64,000 nucleotides of DNA from Collinsella aerofaciens (GTDB taxonomy: Bacteria; Actinomycetota; Coriobacteriia; Coriobacteriales; Coriobacteriaceae), in the NCBI RefSeq assembly GCF_028209625.1, contig NZ_JAQLDU010000008.1, forward strand, positions 1 through 64,000, read 5' to 3'. A model generated the notes under the pieces. That model searched no databases. It saw only the letters and a program-made list of their open reading frames with translations, and was not told where the DNA came from. Position 1 is the stretch's first letter, and each line of letters starts with the position of its first letter. The translations under genes were made by a program, and so were the position numbers. This document shows positions 19,165-28,246 of the stretch, in pieces.

Positions 19165-20139
19165 ATGGCAACCAAGAAGCTGATCCTTGATCTGGATATG
19201 GGTGTGGACGATGCGATGGCGCTCGCCTATGCCATCGCGAGCCCCGAGGTGGAGCTCGTGGGCATCACCACGTGCTTTGGCAACGTGCGCGTCGAGCAAT
19301 CGGCGCACAACTGCCTGGCGGTGCTCGATCTGCTGGGCCGCCCCGAGGTTCCGGTGTACCTGGGTGCCGACCGTCCTCTGCAGGCGACTGAGCCCTATAC
19401 GCCGCCGGCGTCCACCGCGCTCATTCACGGCAAGAACGGCATCGGCGGCGCGAGCGTGCCCGCGTCGCCCTACGAGCCGGTGGGAGCGACCTCGGCCGAC
19501 GGCAACGCGGCGGTCGATTATCTGATCGATGCCGCGCGTACCTATGGTCCCGATCTGGTCTACGTAGCGACTGGCCCGCTCTCCAACCTGGCGCTCGCCC
19601 TGGAGCGCGATGCGGCGGCGATGATGTCCATCGGCCGCGTGGTCGTGATGGGCGGCGCCCTTACCGTGCCCGGCAACGTGAGCGCGGGCGCCGAGGCCAA
19701 CATGGCGAGCGACCCCGAGGCAGCCGACGCGGTGCTGCGCTCGGGCCGTAAGCTCACCATGGTGGGTCTGGATGTGACGCATCGCGTGGTGCTCACACGC
19801 CGCGACATTGCCGGCTGGACGGGCTCGGGCACTATGGCTGGCTGCGCATTTGCGAGCATGGTCGAGCACTACATTGGCTCGTACGAGATGAACGCGCCCT
19901 ACCTGGGCGGCTGCGCGCTGCATGATCCGCTGGCGGTTGCCGTGGCGATTGATCCAACGCTCGTGGGTGCGCTCGGCTGTAACCTGCGTGTTGACTTGCT
20001 GGGTGAGTATCGCGGCCGCACCATCTGCGATGAGCGCCGCCTGTCCGATCCGGACAAGAGCGCGCTTGTGGCACTGACCGTGGATGCTCCGCGCTTCCTG
20101 TCCGAGTTCAAGACGCGTATGGCCCGTGTCCTTGGCTAA
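19165..20139 (+). CDS. Inosine-uridine preferring nucleoside hydrolase
   Basis: A 324-residue hydrolase that splits ribonucleosides into base and ribose. The Ca2+-binding N-terminal cluster is LDLDMGVDDAMAL, and the family's YVATGPLSNLALAL and later GCALHDPLAVAVAID (active-site His/Asp) are present. A GGAGAAGCGGAG site precedes ATG 19165. Base preference cannot be told. It sits in an operon with ribokinase, which fits salvage of ribose. Confidence 0.92.
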   Translation: MATKKLILDLDMGVDDAMALAYAIASPEVELVGITTCFGNVRVEQSAHNCLAVLDLLGRPEVPVYLGADRPLQATEPYTPPASTALIHGKNGIGGASVPASPYEPVGATSADGNAAVDYLIDAARTYGPDLVYVATGPLSNLALALERDAAAMMSIGRVVVMGGALTVPGNVSAGAEANMASDPEAADAVLRSGRKLTMVGLDVTHRVVLTRRDIAGWTGSGTMAGCAFASMVEHYIGSYEMNAPYLGGCALHDPLAVAVAIDPTLVGALGCNLRVDLLGEYRGRTICDERRLSDPDKSALVALTVDAPRFLSEFKTRMARVLG

Positions 20140-20148
20140 GTTGTCTTT

Positions 20149-20219
20149 TTGGGACGGGGCTTTTTTGACTGGTATGATTAGTGCGACCATTCGAACCAGC
20201 TAAAAGAGCCACGTCCCAA
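20149..20219. repeat. Long imperfect dyad between the nucleoside hydrolase gene and luxS
   Basis: A 25-base left arm (20149-20173, starting TTGGGACGGGGC) pairs with 20195-20219 (ending CACGTCCCAA) with few mismatches around a 21-base loop. The left arm contains a T-run after GGGGC, so it may also terminate the upstream operon. Confidence 0.65.
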
Positions 20220-20242
20220 TTTGACTATCGAGAGGATCTGCC

Positions 20243-20731
20243 ATGGAGCGCATCGCCAGCTTTTCCGTTGATCATCTGCTGCTTGAGCCCGGCGTGTATG
20301 TGAGCCGCATCGACCGCGATCCGGCGACCGGTGCCGCCGTCACCACGTTTGACCTGCGCCTGACCACGCCCAACAAGGAGCCGGTCATGAACACGGCCGA
20401 GTGCCACACCATCGAGCACCTGGGCGCGACGTTCCTTCGCAATCATGCCGAGTGGTCGAGCCGCATTGTCTACTTTGGCCCCATGGGCTGCCGCACGGGC
20501 TTTTACCTCGTCGTTTTTGGTGAGCTGACGAGTGAGGAGATTCTGCCACTCGTGCGTGAGCTGTTCGAGTTTGTCGCCGGCTTTGAGGACGATGTCCCCG
20601 GTGCCGCTCCCGAGGAGTGCGGTAACTACCTGGACCAGAACCTTCCCATGGCGAACTGGCTCGCGCGTCGTTACCTCAACCGCGACCTGGCCGATATCGA
20701 CGAGAAGCACCTGCACTATCAGCAGGCGTAA
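20243..20731 (+). CDS. luxS: S-ribosylhomocysteine lyase LuxS
   Basis: A 162-residue metal enzyme that cleaves S-ribosylhomocysteine to homocysteine and DPD, the autoinducer-2 precursor. The metal-binding HTIEHLGATFLRNH (HxxEH) is near residue 55, and GCRTGFYL and the C-terminal GECGNY-like Cys (EECGNYLDQN) are present; size is typical. It follows a long dyad and has its own terminator, so it is probably monocistronic. No mtnN (pfs) gene is in the window. Confidence 0.96.
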   Translation: MERIASFSVDHLLLEPGVYVSRIDRDPATGAAVTTFDLRLTTPNKEPVMNTAECHTIEHLGATFLRNHAEWSSRIVYFGPMGCRTGFYLVVFGELTSEEILPLVRELFEFVAGFEDDVPGAAPEECGNYLDQNLPMANWLARRYLNRDLADIDEKHLHYQQA

Positions 20732-20760
20732 GGGCTTTATCGCCCAAAACGCGCGCATTG

Positions 20761-20791
20761 GGCGCCTTCGCTTATGCGGGGGCGCCTTTTT
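20761..20791 (+). terminator. Intrinsic terminator after luxS
   Basis: GGCGCC arms around a 14-base loop, followed by TTTTT. Confidence 0.8.
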
Positions 20792-20840
20792 GTTGATTGG
20801 TCGGGACGAGCGTTCAAAATCGCTCATGTTTGTTCTAGAA

Positions 20841-20866
20841 TGTTCGTATAGTCACATTTACGAACA
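20841..20866 (+). promoter_or_regulatory. Candidate operator before the DUF4867 gene
   Basis: TGTTCGTA (20841-20848) and TACGAACA (20859-20866) form a perfect 8-base inverted repeat with a 10-base spacer, covering a TATAGT promoter-like box and lying next to the ribosome site. A related half, TTGTTCTAGAATGTTC, lies just upstream. It looks like the site of a dimeric repressor; the regulator is not identified. Confidence 0.5.
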
Positions 20867-20875
20867 GGAGTGAAC

Positions 20876-21520
20876 ATGCATATCTACTCTGTCAACGATC
20901 CCGAATTCAAATCCTATGGCAACGTTTGGGATGACGTTCCGTCCGAGCTCACGTCGCCCGTGCTCGAGGCGCTCTCTGCCACGCCCATTCCCGAGGGCAG
21001 CAAATACGTAGCAAGTGCGCCGGAGCTCGAGGGCGTCAAGGATGCCGATAAACTGGGCTTTCTCATGTTTGGCGGCCGTCCCTTCCAGCTCGGTTGGTGC
21101 AACGGCCACAACACGCGTCTCAACTGCCTGGAGTACCACCGTGCGAGCGAGTTCAACCTGGGGGCGCGCGACTTTATCCTGCTCGTGGCGCATCGCTGGG
21201 AGATCGAGGACGGCAAGCTCGACACCGCATGCGTCAAGGCGTTCCGCGTGCCGGCGGGCAAGGTTGTCGAGGTTTTCAACACCACGCTCCACTATACGCC
21301 CTGCATGGTCGACGACGGCGGCTTCCAGGTGATGGTGGCGCTGCCGGCGGGCACCAACGGCCCGCGCCCCGAGGCTGCAGCCGACATGCCTGCCGCCGGT
21401 GACAGCTACTGCTGCTGGAAGGCCGACAAGTGGGTTCTCTGCCACGCCGACAGCCCCAAGGCAGCCGAAGGCGGCTACGTAGGCCTCGTCGGCAAAAATC
21501 TCGACATCGCCTGCGATTAG
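20876..21520 (+). CDS. DUF4867 family protein
   Basis: A 214-residue cupin-like soluble protein (RPFQLGWCNGHNTRLNCLEYH; FRVPAGKVVEVFNTTLHYTPC) matching DUF4867 by eye. In other bacteria members sit in sugar-isomer or tagatose-type catabolic clusters, suggesting a sugar isomerase or epimerase, but this is unproven. ATG 20876 is preferred because CAGGAG lies five bases upstream; a GTG two codons earlier is possible. Expression is probably controlled from the inverted repeat at its promoter. Confidence 0.65.
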   Translation: MHIYSVNDPEFKSYGNVWDDVPSELTSPVLEALSATPIPEGSKYVASAPELEGVKDADKLGFLMFGGRPFQLGWCNGHNTRLNCLEYHRASEFNLGARDFILLVAHRWEIEDGKLDTACVKAFRVPAGKVVEVFNTTLHYTPCMVDDGGFQVMVALPAGTNGPRPEAAADMPAAGDSYCCWKADKWVLCHADSPKAAEGGYVGLVGKNLDIACD

Positions 21521-21528
21521 AATCTTCC

Positions 21529-21665
21529 GTCTCAATCTGTTACATCTATCGGGCTAAATCGTCTCTACCTGTTACAGATCGAGACAAACTGCAGGGGAAA
21601 GACCGAACAATCTCAATCTGTAACACCAGTCCCGGTTTTGGCGGCCTACCTGTTACAGATCAAGA
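21529..21665. repeat. Two tandem inverted-repeat units built on GTCTCAATCTGTAACA
   Basis: Unit 1 has arms at 21529-21544 and 21570-21585; unit 2 at 21611-21625 and 21651-21665. Each arm is about 15-16 bases with two mismatches within a pair; the enclosed 25-base sequences differ. It is not CRISPR: only two units, each palindromic, with unequal spacing. Confidence 0.65.
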
Positions 21666-21672
21666 CAAACCG

Positions 21673-21720
21673 CCCCCAACCACCACAAAGGTGCCTGTCC
21701 CCCTTTGTGGTGGTTGGGGG
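21673..21720. repeat. YGTCCC-core hairpin, CCACAAAG-arm type, with 18-base stem
   Basis: CCCCCAACCACCACAAAG (21673-21690) pairs perfectly with 21703-21720 around the core GTGCCTGTCCCC. A second copy in opposite orientation lies at 35061-35096. The ~70 bases after it resemble those after the hairpin at 38097. Confidence 0.85.
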
Positions 21721-21808
21721 CGGAGGTATCAAAAAGTGTCAGACGGGGCGGCTGCCGGGCGCCTGCACGCGAAAAGAAGTATCGGCCTGTGCCGTTGCCG
21801 TTGAGTAG

Positions 21809-22876
<1,068 letters not shown>

Positions 22877-22905
22877 GGCTTCCCAACAACCATAGCCTCC
22901 TAACC

Positions 22906-22944
22906 AAAACGCCCGGCGAGCAGTTAATGCCCGCCGGGCGTTTT
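22906..22944 (+). terminator. Intrinsic terminator after the GH1 remnant
   Basis: AAAACGCCCGGCG pairs perfectly with its complement ending in TTTT. Confidence 0.85.
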
Positions 22945-22961
22945 GTTAAAAGAAGTGAAAG

Positions 22962-23130
22962 CACTCATTGGGGACGTACTTAAATGAGCGCCCGCAGAAT
23001 GAGAGTGGATAATCTCCCGTTTTTAGCCTGTTTGTGGGCTCAAAGTGGGAGATTATCCACTCTCGCCATTTGGGCGTCCAAAAATCCTCGCTCGTTTTGT
23101 CTTAGTCATTGGGGACGTTCTTAAACGACT
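22962..23130. repeat. Composite repeat: two YGTCCC hairpins flanking an 18-bp GAGAGTGG dyad
   Basis: Hairpin CACTCATT/AATGAGCG at 22962-22990 has core GGGGACGTACTTA. The dyad GAGAGTGGATAATCTCCC (23001-23018) has a perfect complement at 23047-23064. A spacer gcgtccaaaaatcc (from 23074) leads to a third dyad, AGTCATT/AACGACT at 23104-23130. The same order recurs near 61379-61481, and parts recur at 36290 and 37122. No gene is seen between 22877 and 23217. Confidence 0.8.
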
Positions 23131-23217
23131 AGTCGCTGGCGACGTCCCTCGCCGTCGGCGGATTTTGGGACATGTGGCCCGCTTTTTGGGCCCGCCTGTC
23201 GGTACACTAAAAGCACT

Positions 23218-25101
23218 ATGGGTACCTGCGAGCGACATATCGGCCACGCGGCCGCCCGATCCGCACCCGTGGCGGATCCCAGGGGCGGCAGGCTCTTCGC
23301 CATGCCGCGATTCCTTGTTGGCATATCGCATGGCGTGTATCGCCACCGCGTCTTTGTTATCGCCGGCGCCATTACCGCGCTGTTCCTTATGCTTTTGGCA
23401 GTCTTGCCGGCACTGTTCGCCTCCGACCCCAAGCTTTCCAACACCGTGCCCGCCTATAGCGAGGTGTCCGAAGAGGTCGTGGATGCGCTCGTCCACTCGA
23501 GCTCTCTCCCGCTGCTTGTCGCCGCAATTGCATTTTCAATCTGGGGTGTGTTGGCGTACCTACGCTGCTTGGACTACGTCTTGCGCCGCCGCCTTGTTGC
23601 CATCGCCGCCATTTGTGCCCTGTGGATGATCGAGGTCATCCTCAAATATAAGTCGTTCACGCCGTTCTATGCCACCGTGCTGTGGTACCTGTACTACGTG
23701 CCCATGACGCTCATTCCGCTGATCTACCAGCTGTGCGGTCTGCGCCTCGCGGGTTTGGAACAGCATCGTATGGGGCGTCGGTACCGCACCGTTTTGTGGG
23801 TCATGGCTGTCCTGCTTATCAGCTTTGTGCTTACTAACGATGTTCATCAGCAGGTCTTCCATTTCGATCGATCGAGTGGAACCTGGAGCAACGATTACAC
23901 ATATGGTTGGGGCTACGGTACCGTTCTGGTATGGACAGCCTTTAACTTCGTTGCCTTTTTTATCTTGGTAGGACGGTCCTCGTCTTTTCGTATTCAGCGT
24001 TTCTCGGGCACGGCCGCGCTTGTCCTATTGGGCGGCGCGTTCTTTGCCATTTCATATGCGCTGCGTGTGCCCTGGGCATGGAGGCTTAATTTTTCACTTG
24101 TCTACTGCGTCCTGTGCGTGGTGGCGATGGAAATCTGTCTCGATTGCGGTGTCATCCCGTCGTACCACGATATCGCCGGTATTTTCGGCACCTTGCCGCT
24201 TGACCTCAAAGTTCTAACGCGTGACCTGCAGGAAGTCTATGTCACGCCGGTGTCAAAGCCAATGCCGGTAGGCGTGCGTGAGGAGTTGCGGGTCCAAGAG
24301 CACGGGCACGCTCACGCCTTTGCCGTGGCGTCCGATCCCGATGTAATGTATCGCGCCTTTCCGCTGCTGGGTGGATCGGCTCTCCTTGCCCAGGACGTCT
24401 CGGAGCTCAACGAACTCAATCGCGAACTGGCGCATCGTCGCATGGAGCTGCAACGCCAAAATGAGCTGCTTGCCGCCGACTACGACCTTAAGACACATTT
24501 GGCAGACCAAGAGGCCGAGACCTTACTGGTCCAAGACGTGGACCAAGCGCTTGCCCGTGCGCTCGAAGGGATGTACGACCTGTTGAGCTCGCTGCCGCCG
24601 TTGACCGATGAGGCATCTTCGCACGAGCGTTACCGCATGCTGCAGCGCGCCAAGATGCTCGTCGCCTATTGCAAACGCAAGGGGTCGCTCACGTTGGCAC
24701 AGCACGGGGAGAGCGGTTTTGACCGCGACCGCATTCAGCTCATCGCCAACGAGCTTGCAAGTGACCTGCGCACCATCGATGTCGATTGCGCCTCGATTAT
24801 CGCCATACGGCGCCCGATGCACGCCAGTACGGTAAGCGCCCTGTACGACTGCGTGTATGACTTTGCGTTTTTTGCCTACACCACCGACCATCCGGCGCTT
24901 ATGTATCACTTGGGCGACCATGACCGGTGCAGTGTCGAGCTGCGCGCCACGCTTTTTTCCAGCGATGATGAAGATCTTTCGCAGACGCCCGCTGCGCAAG
25001 AGCTCGAAAGCGCTCTGCAAGGGCGCAACGTGGCATACCGCCTTGAGGGCGAGCCCGGCCAGCTGCGCATGATCGTCTTGATGCCGAGGGCGGGTGAGTG
25101 A
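23218..25101 (+). CDS. Membrane sensor with degenerate histidine-kinase domain
   Basis: A 627-residue protein. About 240 N-terminal residues hold six to eight membrane helices of the histidine-kinase 7TM sensor type. A coiled coil follows near 395-440 (SELNELNRELAHRRMELQRQ), then a domain with the spacing of a dimerisation and ATPase module (AKMLVAYCKRKGSLTL) but without a convincing phospho-acceptor His or an N-box Asn (the matching stretch is SALYDCVYDFAFFA). A TACACT box lies 9 bases before ATG 23218, suggesting a leaderless message; ATG 23302 is the alternative. It overlaps the true kinase gene closely, so it may be the sensory partner of that kinase. Confidence 0.7.
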   Translation: MGTCERHIGHAAARSAPVADPRGGRLFAMPRFLVGISHGVYRHRVFVIAGAITALFLMLLAVLPALFASDPKLSNTVPAYSEVSEEVVDALVHSSSLPLLVAAIAFSIWGVLAYLRCLDYVLRRRLVAIAAICALWMIEVILKYKSFTPFYATVLWYLYYVPMTLIPLIYQLCGLRLAGLEQHRMGRRYRTVLWVMAVLLISFVLTNDVHQQVFHFDRSSGTWSNDYTYGWGYGTVLVWTAFNFVAFFILVGRSSSFRIQRFSGTAALVLLGGAFFAISYALRVPWAWRLNFSLVYCVLCVVAMEICLDCGVIPSYHDIAGIFGTLPLDLKVLTRDLQEVYVTPVSKPMPVGVREELRVQEHGHAHAFAVASDPDVMYRAFPLLGGSALLAQDVSELNELNRELAHRRMELQRQNELLAADYDLKTHLADQEAETLLVQDVDQALARALEGMYDLLSSLPPLTDEASSHERYRMLQRAKMLVAYCKRKGSLTLAQHGESGFDRDRIQLIANELASDLRTIDVDCASIIAIRRPMHASTVSALYDCVYDFAFFAYTTDHPALMYHLGDHDRCSVELRATLFSSDDEDLSQTPAAQELESALQGRNVAYRLEGEPGQLRMIVLMPRAGE

Positions 25102-25103
25102 CG

Positions 25104-26597
25104 ATGCAGATTTCGTTCATCCTTCCCCAAATCGTTGCGCTCGATGTTGTCTTTGCCCTGGCTGCGTGTCTGCAGATGATCCACGTCCCGCTCATCGCAT
25201 CGCGCCGCTCGTCCTATAACCGTAAGGTGATTTGCGCCTATGAGACGAGCCTCGTGCTTCACCTGATGATTTCGGCGCTCATCTTATTCGCGTCGTCTGG
25301 CTCGTATCTGGTGGCGCCGCTTGACGTTTGCGCCAGGGCAATGGGCGGAGTGCTGTGGCTCAATGCCGCGATCTTTGCCTATGGCGTGGTCCTCATGGTG
25401 CACTATCGTCGCCCTGTCATGCTGGCCGAGCTGCTGCTTGTTGGCGCCGTGACACCGTCGGTGGTTTTTGCCATGGGCTCGGTGTGGGCCGTTGTCCTTA
25501 TCGCAGAGGGAGCGTTCTTCCTGTTCCGTTCCGTCGCGGCGCTCTTGATGGACGTCCGTAACCGCCAGGAGGATATCACCGCGTTCTCGACGATCGAAAC
25601 CATCAACGTGATTCCCGTGGGCATCCTGTATCTGGACTCGAGGGGCCGTCCACTGCTTATGAACCGCTGCATGCGCAAAAACCTGGTGGAGCTTCATATG
25701 CCCACCGACCTAGGCGATATGAGCGGTACATGGAACGACCTGCGCAAGCTCAGCATGCAAATGCCCGAAGGCGGTAAGAACCGCGTGCGGATCAACCTGG
25801 ACCGCTTTGGTGAGGCGCGTGCGGTGGTCGAGGTTTCTCCCGCCGAGATTCGCCTGTTTGTGTGCGATGACGTTATGGTCTTGGGCCGTTCGTTCGAGCG
25901 CATAATCGGTCTGGACGTGACAGAGTATGCGCATGCGCATGACCGCCTGGCGCAGGCCAACCACCTGCTTGAGCTTGCGGGCCAAGAGCTCCAGGCCCAG
26001 ATCGAAGAAGTCAAAAAAGTTGCCGACAATGCGGCCTATCTGCGCATGCGCGCCCGCGTTCACGATGTGATCGGCCAACGCCTATCAATCCTTCATCGCT
26101 ATTTGGAGGAGGGGCGCTTGGACGACGAGTCGCTCGAGCAGATCGACCCGCTGCTGCGCTCAATCGCTGCCGATTTGCGCAGCGGGGGCGACACCGAACC
26201 GGCAGAGCAACTGGGCGATATCGTCCATGCTTTTGGCCTGGTGAGCGTGCAGATCGATGTTGAGGGTGCGCTGCCTGAGGACGCGCGTGTCGCCGCCGCC
26301 TTTTTGCAGATTATCCGCGAGGCCTCGACCAACGCCACCAAGCATGCGCAGGCGCATCGGGTCCATGTGCGCTTGTGGCAGGAGAGGACGGATGCTGACG
26401 CCGTCGCGCACATGACGATTTCTAACGACGGGTCCCCGGCCCCCGTATCGTATCGCGAGGGAACGGGTATCCCAGGTATGAGGCATGTCGCGCAAGATCT
26501 GGGTGGCAGTCTAGAGGTCCACGCCACCCCGCCCTTTACGCTTACGGTATCCATTCCGCTTAACGCCAACGACACGTCCCAAAGGAGAAACTCATGA
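25104..26597 (+). CDS. Sensor histidine kinase, NarL-system type
   Basis: A 497-residue kinase with five or six N-terminal helices (to about 160), a central PAS-like stretch (VIPVGILYLDSRGRPLLMNR near 170) and a HisKA_3-like box RARVHDVIGQRLSILHRYLE near 315, His being the phospho-acceptor. The ATPase domain shows REASTNATKHA (N-box) and GTGIPGMRHVAQDLGG (G-box). ATG 25104 follows GGGTGAG; GTG 25098, which overlaps the previous stop, is the alternative. It overlaps the regulator gene by four bases (ATGA), so the three genes form one unit. Stimulus unknown. Confidence 0.88.
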   Translation: MQISFILPQIVALDVVFALAACLQMIHVPLIASRRSSYNRKVICAYETSLVLHLMISALILFASSGSYLVAPLDVCARAMGGVLWLNAAIFAYGVVLMVHYRRPVMLAELLLVGAVTPSVVFAMGSVWAVVLIAEGAFFLFRSVAALLMDVRNRQEDITAFSTIETINVIPVGILYLDSRGRPLLMNRCMRKNLVELHMPTDLGDMSGTWNDLRKLSMQMPEGGKNRVRINLDRFGEARAVVEVSPAEIRLFVCDDVMVLGRSFERIIGLDVTEYAHAHDRLAQANHLLELAGQELQAQIEEVKKVADNAAYLRMRARVHDVIGQRLSILHRYLEEGRLDDESLEQIDPLLRSIAADLRSGGDTEPAEQLGDIVHAFGLVSVQIDVEGALPEDARVAAAFLQIIREASTNATKHAQAHRVHVRLWQERTDADAVAHMTISNDGSPAPVSYREGTGIPGMRHVAQDLGGSLEVHATPPFTLTVSIPLNANDTSQRRNS

Positions 26598-27214
26598 TCC
26601 GCGTGTTAATTGTCGAAGATCAGGCCATCCTGCGCGAGAGCCTGGCGCGCTCCGTTGGCGACCAGCCCGATATGACCGTCGTTGCCGCGATCGCCGATGC
26701 CTCCGAGGCCTTGGGTGTCGCGCTCAAGGAGCGCCCGGACATGATACTGATGGACGTGTGCACCGAACACGATTCAAACGGCATCGTGGCGGCGGCACGC
26801 ATCAAGGAACAGCTGCCCGAGTGTCGCATCATTATCATGACAGGCATGCCCGAGATCACCTTTGTCGATCAGGCTCGCGAGGCGGGCGTCGATAGCTTTG
26901 TGTACAAGAACGTCGGTATCGACGAGCTGTTCGCCGTGATGCGCTCCACGCTGGCGGGTTACTGCACGTTTCCCAAGCCGCCCGAGAGCATCTTCTCGGG
27001 CACGGCGGCCCTCGACGATGTCGAGCTGTCGATCTTGCGCCTTGCCTGCGAGGGTAAAAGCCGCCGCGAGATTGCGGCCGAGCTGTTTATGAGCGAGGGC
27101 ACCATCAAGCGCCGCATCTCGGAGATCCTGAGCAAGACCGGCTACGACAACATCATGCGCCTGGCCGTGCATGCGGTGACCGAGGGCAGCATCGTTCCCA
27201 ACATGGAGCGCTAG
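26594..27214 (+). CDS. NarL/FixJ-family response regulator
   Basis: A 206-residue regulator. The receiver domain (1-120) has the acidic pair VEDQ and the phospho-acceptor Asp in MILMDVCTEHD, with Thr and Lys at the expected MTG and VYKN sites. The LuxR-type helix-turn-helix is at about 140-200 (LACEGKSRREIAAELFMSEGTIKRRISEILSK). It is co-translated with the upstream kinase and ends before a strong hairpin. Confidence 0.92.
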   Translation: MIRVLIVEDQAILRESLARSVGDQPDMTVVAAIADASEALGVALKERPDMILMDVCTEHDSNGIVAAARIKEQLPECRIIIMTGMPEITFVDQAREAGVDSFVYKNVGIDELFAVMRSTLAGYCTFPKPPESIFSGTAALDDVELSILRLACEGKSRREIAAELFMSEGTIKRRISEILSKTGYDNIMRLAVHAVTEGSIVPNMER

Positions 27215-27240
27215 CGCTCGTTACGCATCGGCATACAAGC

Positions 27241-27275
27241 GACGGGGCCGCAGGATCATCTCCTGCGGCCCCGTC
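27241..27275. terminator. Hairpin between convergent genes
   Basis: GACGGGGCCGCAGGA pairs perfectly with its complement across five bases. The T-run is poor on both strands, but the position between the response regulator and the convergent lipoprotein suggests it serves both. Confidence 0.65.
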
Positions 27276-27323
27276 TGGTGTGCGCGGATGTGTCCGCCAA
27301 TCCGCGGCTGTCGTGGTCTACCG

Positions 27324-28166
27324 CTACGCGATGGTTGCGCTGTAGGAGGCGACGTCCTCGTAGGAATCGGTCAGGTAGGCGTCGATGCCGATGGTCGTGT
27401 TGACCAGGTCGTCAAGGCTGTCAAGCTCGCCGCTCGAGAACGTGAATTCCTCGGTGGCGTTGGTGCCGGGCATCAGGTGAGCCGAGAACCAGGGTTCCTT
27501 CATGGTGCCGTTGACGTTGGTCTTGCCGCTGGGGGCGTAGAAGGTCAGGTCCTTGTCGCTCTTGTTGGTGATGTTGACGACAAAACCGATGTCGCCCCAC
27601 TCGTCCTTGAACTTCTCGGTGATGGTGATGGTGCACAGGTCGTCATCGGCAACGGTGACGGCGGGGGAGATTTCAATCTTCTGGACGTCGTCGTCTTCGA
27701 CGGCCTCGTCGATCTCTTCTTCCTTCTCGGCCGCCTCGCGATCCTTCTTCACCGTGCCGGACAGGTCCTTGTCGGACTTGGTAAAGACAAGATTGCCGTC
27801 ATCCTCTTCGAGGATGAGCTTGCCGTCCTTGAGCTTCATGTCATGCGACTCGTCTTCGGCGGTGATGGTTACGGTGGTGGCGTCCTTTGCCTCCCATTTA
27901 AGGTCGACGACTTCAAGGAACAGGTCGAGGGCACCTGTACCGTCCTCATCGAGAATCAGGACGCAGTGCACACCCCAATCCTCGAGCATCTTCATGTACT
28001 CATCGGTCAGTTCTTCGCCCTCCAGGGTTCCACCCGAGAGTTCCCAGCTGCCGACGAAGTTGGCCTTGGGGTCTTTGCCGCCGCCGCTGCAGCCCGTCAG
28101 GGCAAAGACGAGCGCAAGGACGCATGTCAGAAATGCGAGTACGGACTTTTTGAACGTTGTCTTCAT
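27324..28166 (-). CDS. Lipoprotein of unknown function
   Basis: A 280-residue secreted lipoprotein. The signal peptide ends in the lipobox LTGC (MKTTFKKSVLAFLTC start). Residues 30-135 resemble a small beta-barrel seen in many gut lipoproteins (FVGSWELSGGTLEGEEL), 140-165 are a charged helix, and 175-280 an immunoglobulin-like DUF4352/DUF5067 type domain (VVNITNKSDKDLTFYAPSGK). ATG 28166 has AAAGGAGGA upstream; the longer open frame upstream overlaps the neighbouring gene's tail and is not used. Ligand unknown. Confidence 0.82.
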   Translation of the reverse strand: MKTTFKKSVLAFLTCVLALVFALTGCSGGGKDPKANFVGSWELSGGTLEGEELTDEYMKMLEDWGVHCVLILDEDGTGALDLFLEVVDLKWEAKDATTVTITAEDESHDMKLKDGKLILEEDDGNLVFTKSDKDLSGTVKKDREAAEKEEEIDEAVEDDDVQKIEISPAVTVADDDLCTITITEKFKDEWGDIGFVVNITNKSDKDLTFYAPSGKTNVNGTMKEPWFSAHLMPGTNATEEFTFSSGELDSLDDLVNTTIGIDAYLTDSYEDVASYSATIA

Positions 28167-28246
28167 GGTGTCCTCCTTTATCGAACGAAACCCATAGAAG
28201 CAAATGCGGGGGTGGCGGATCCCCCGCCAATTACCAGATAGAGGGG

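Noticed and set aside
21529..21665. Possible small CRISPR array
   Set aside because: Only two units, each an internal palindrome with unequal spacing, and no cas genes in the window.
23053..23496. 147-codon minus-strand frame near the start of the sensor gene
   Set aside because: It runs through the composite repeat and antisense of the sensor gene, with no domain or ribosome site.
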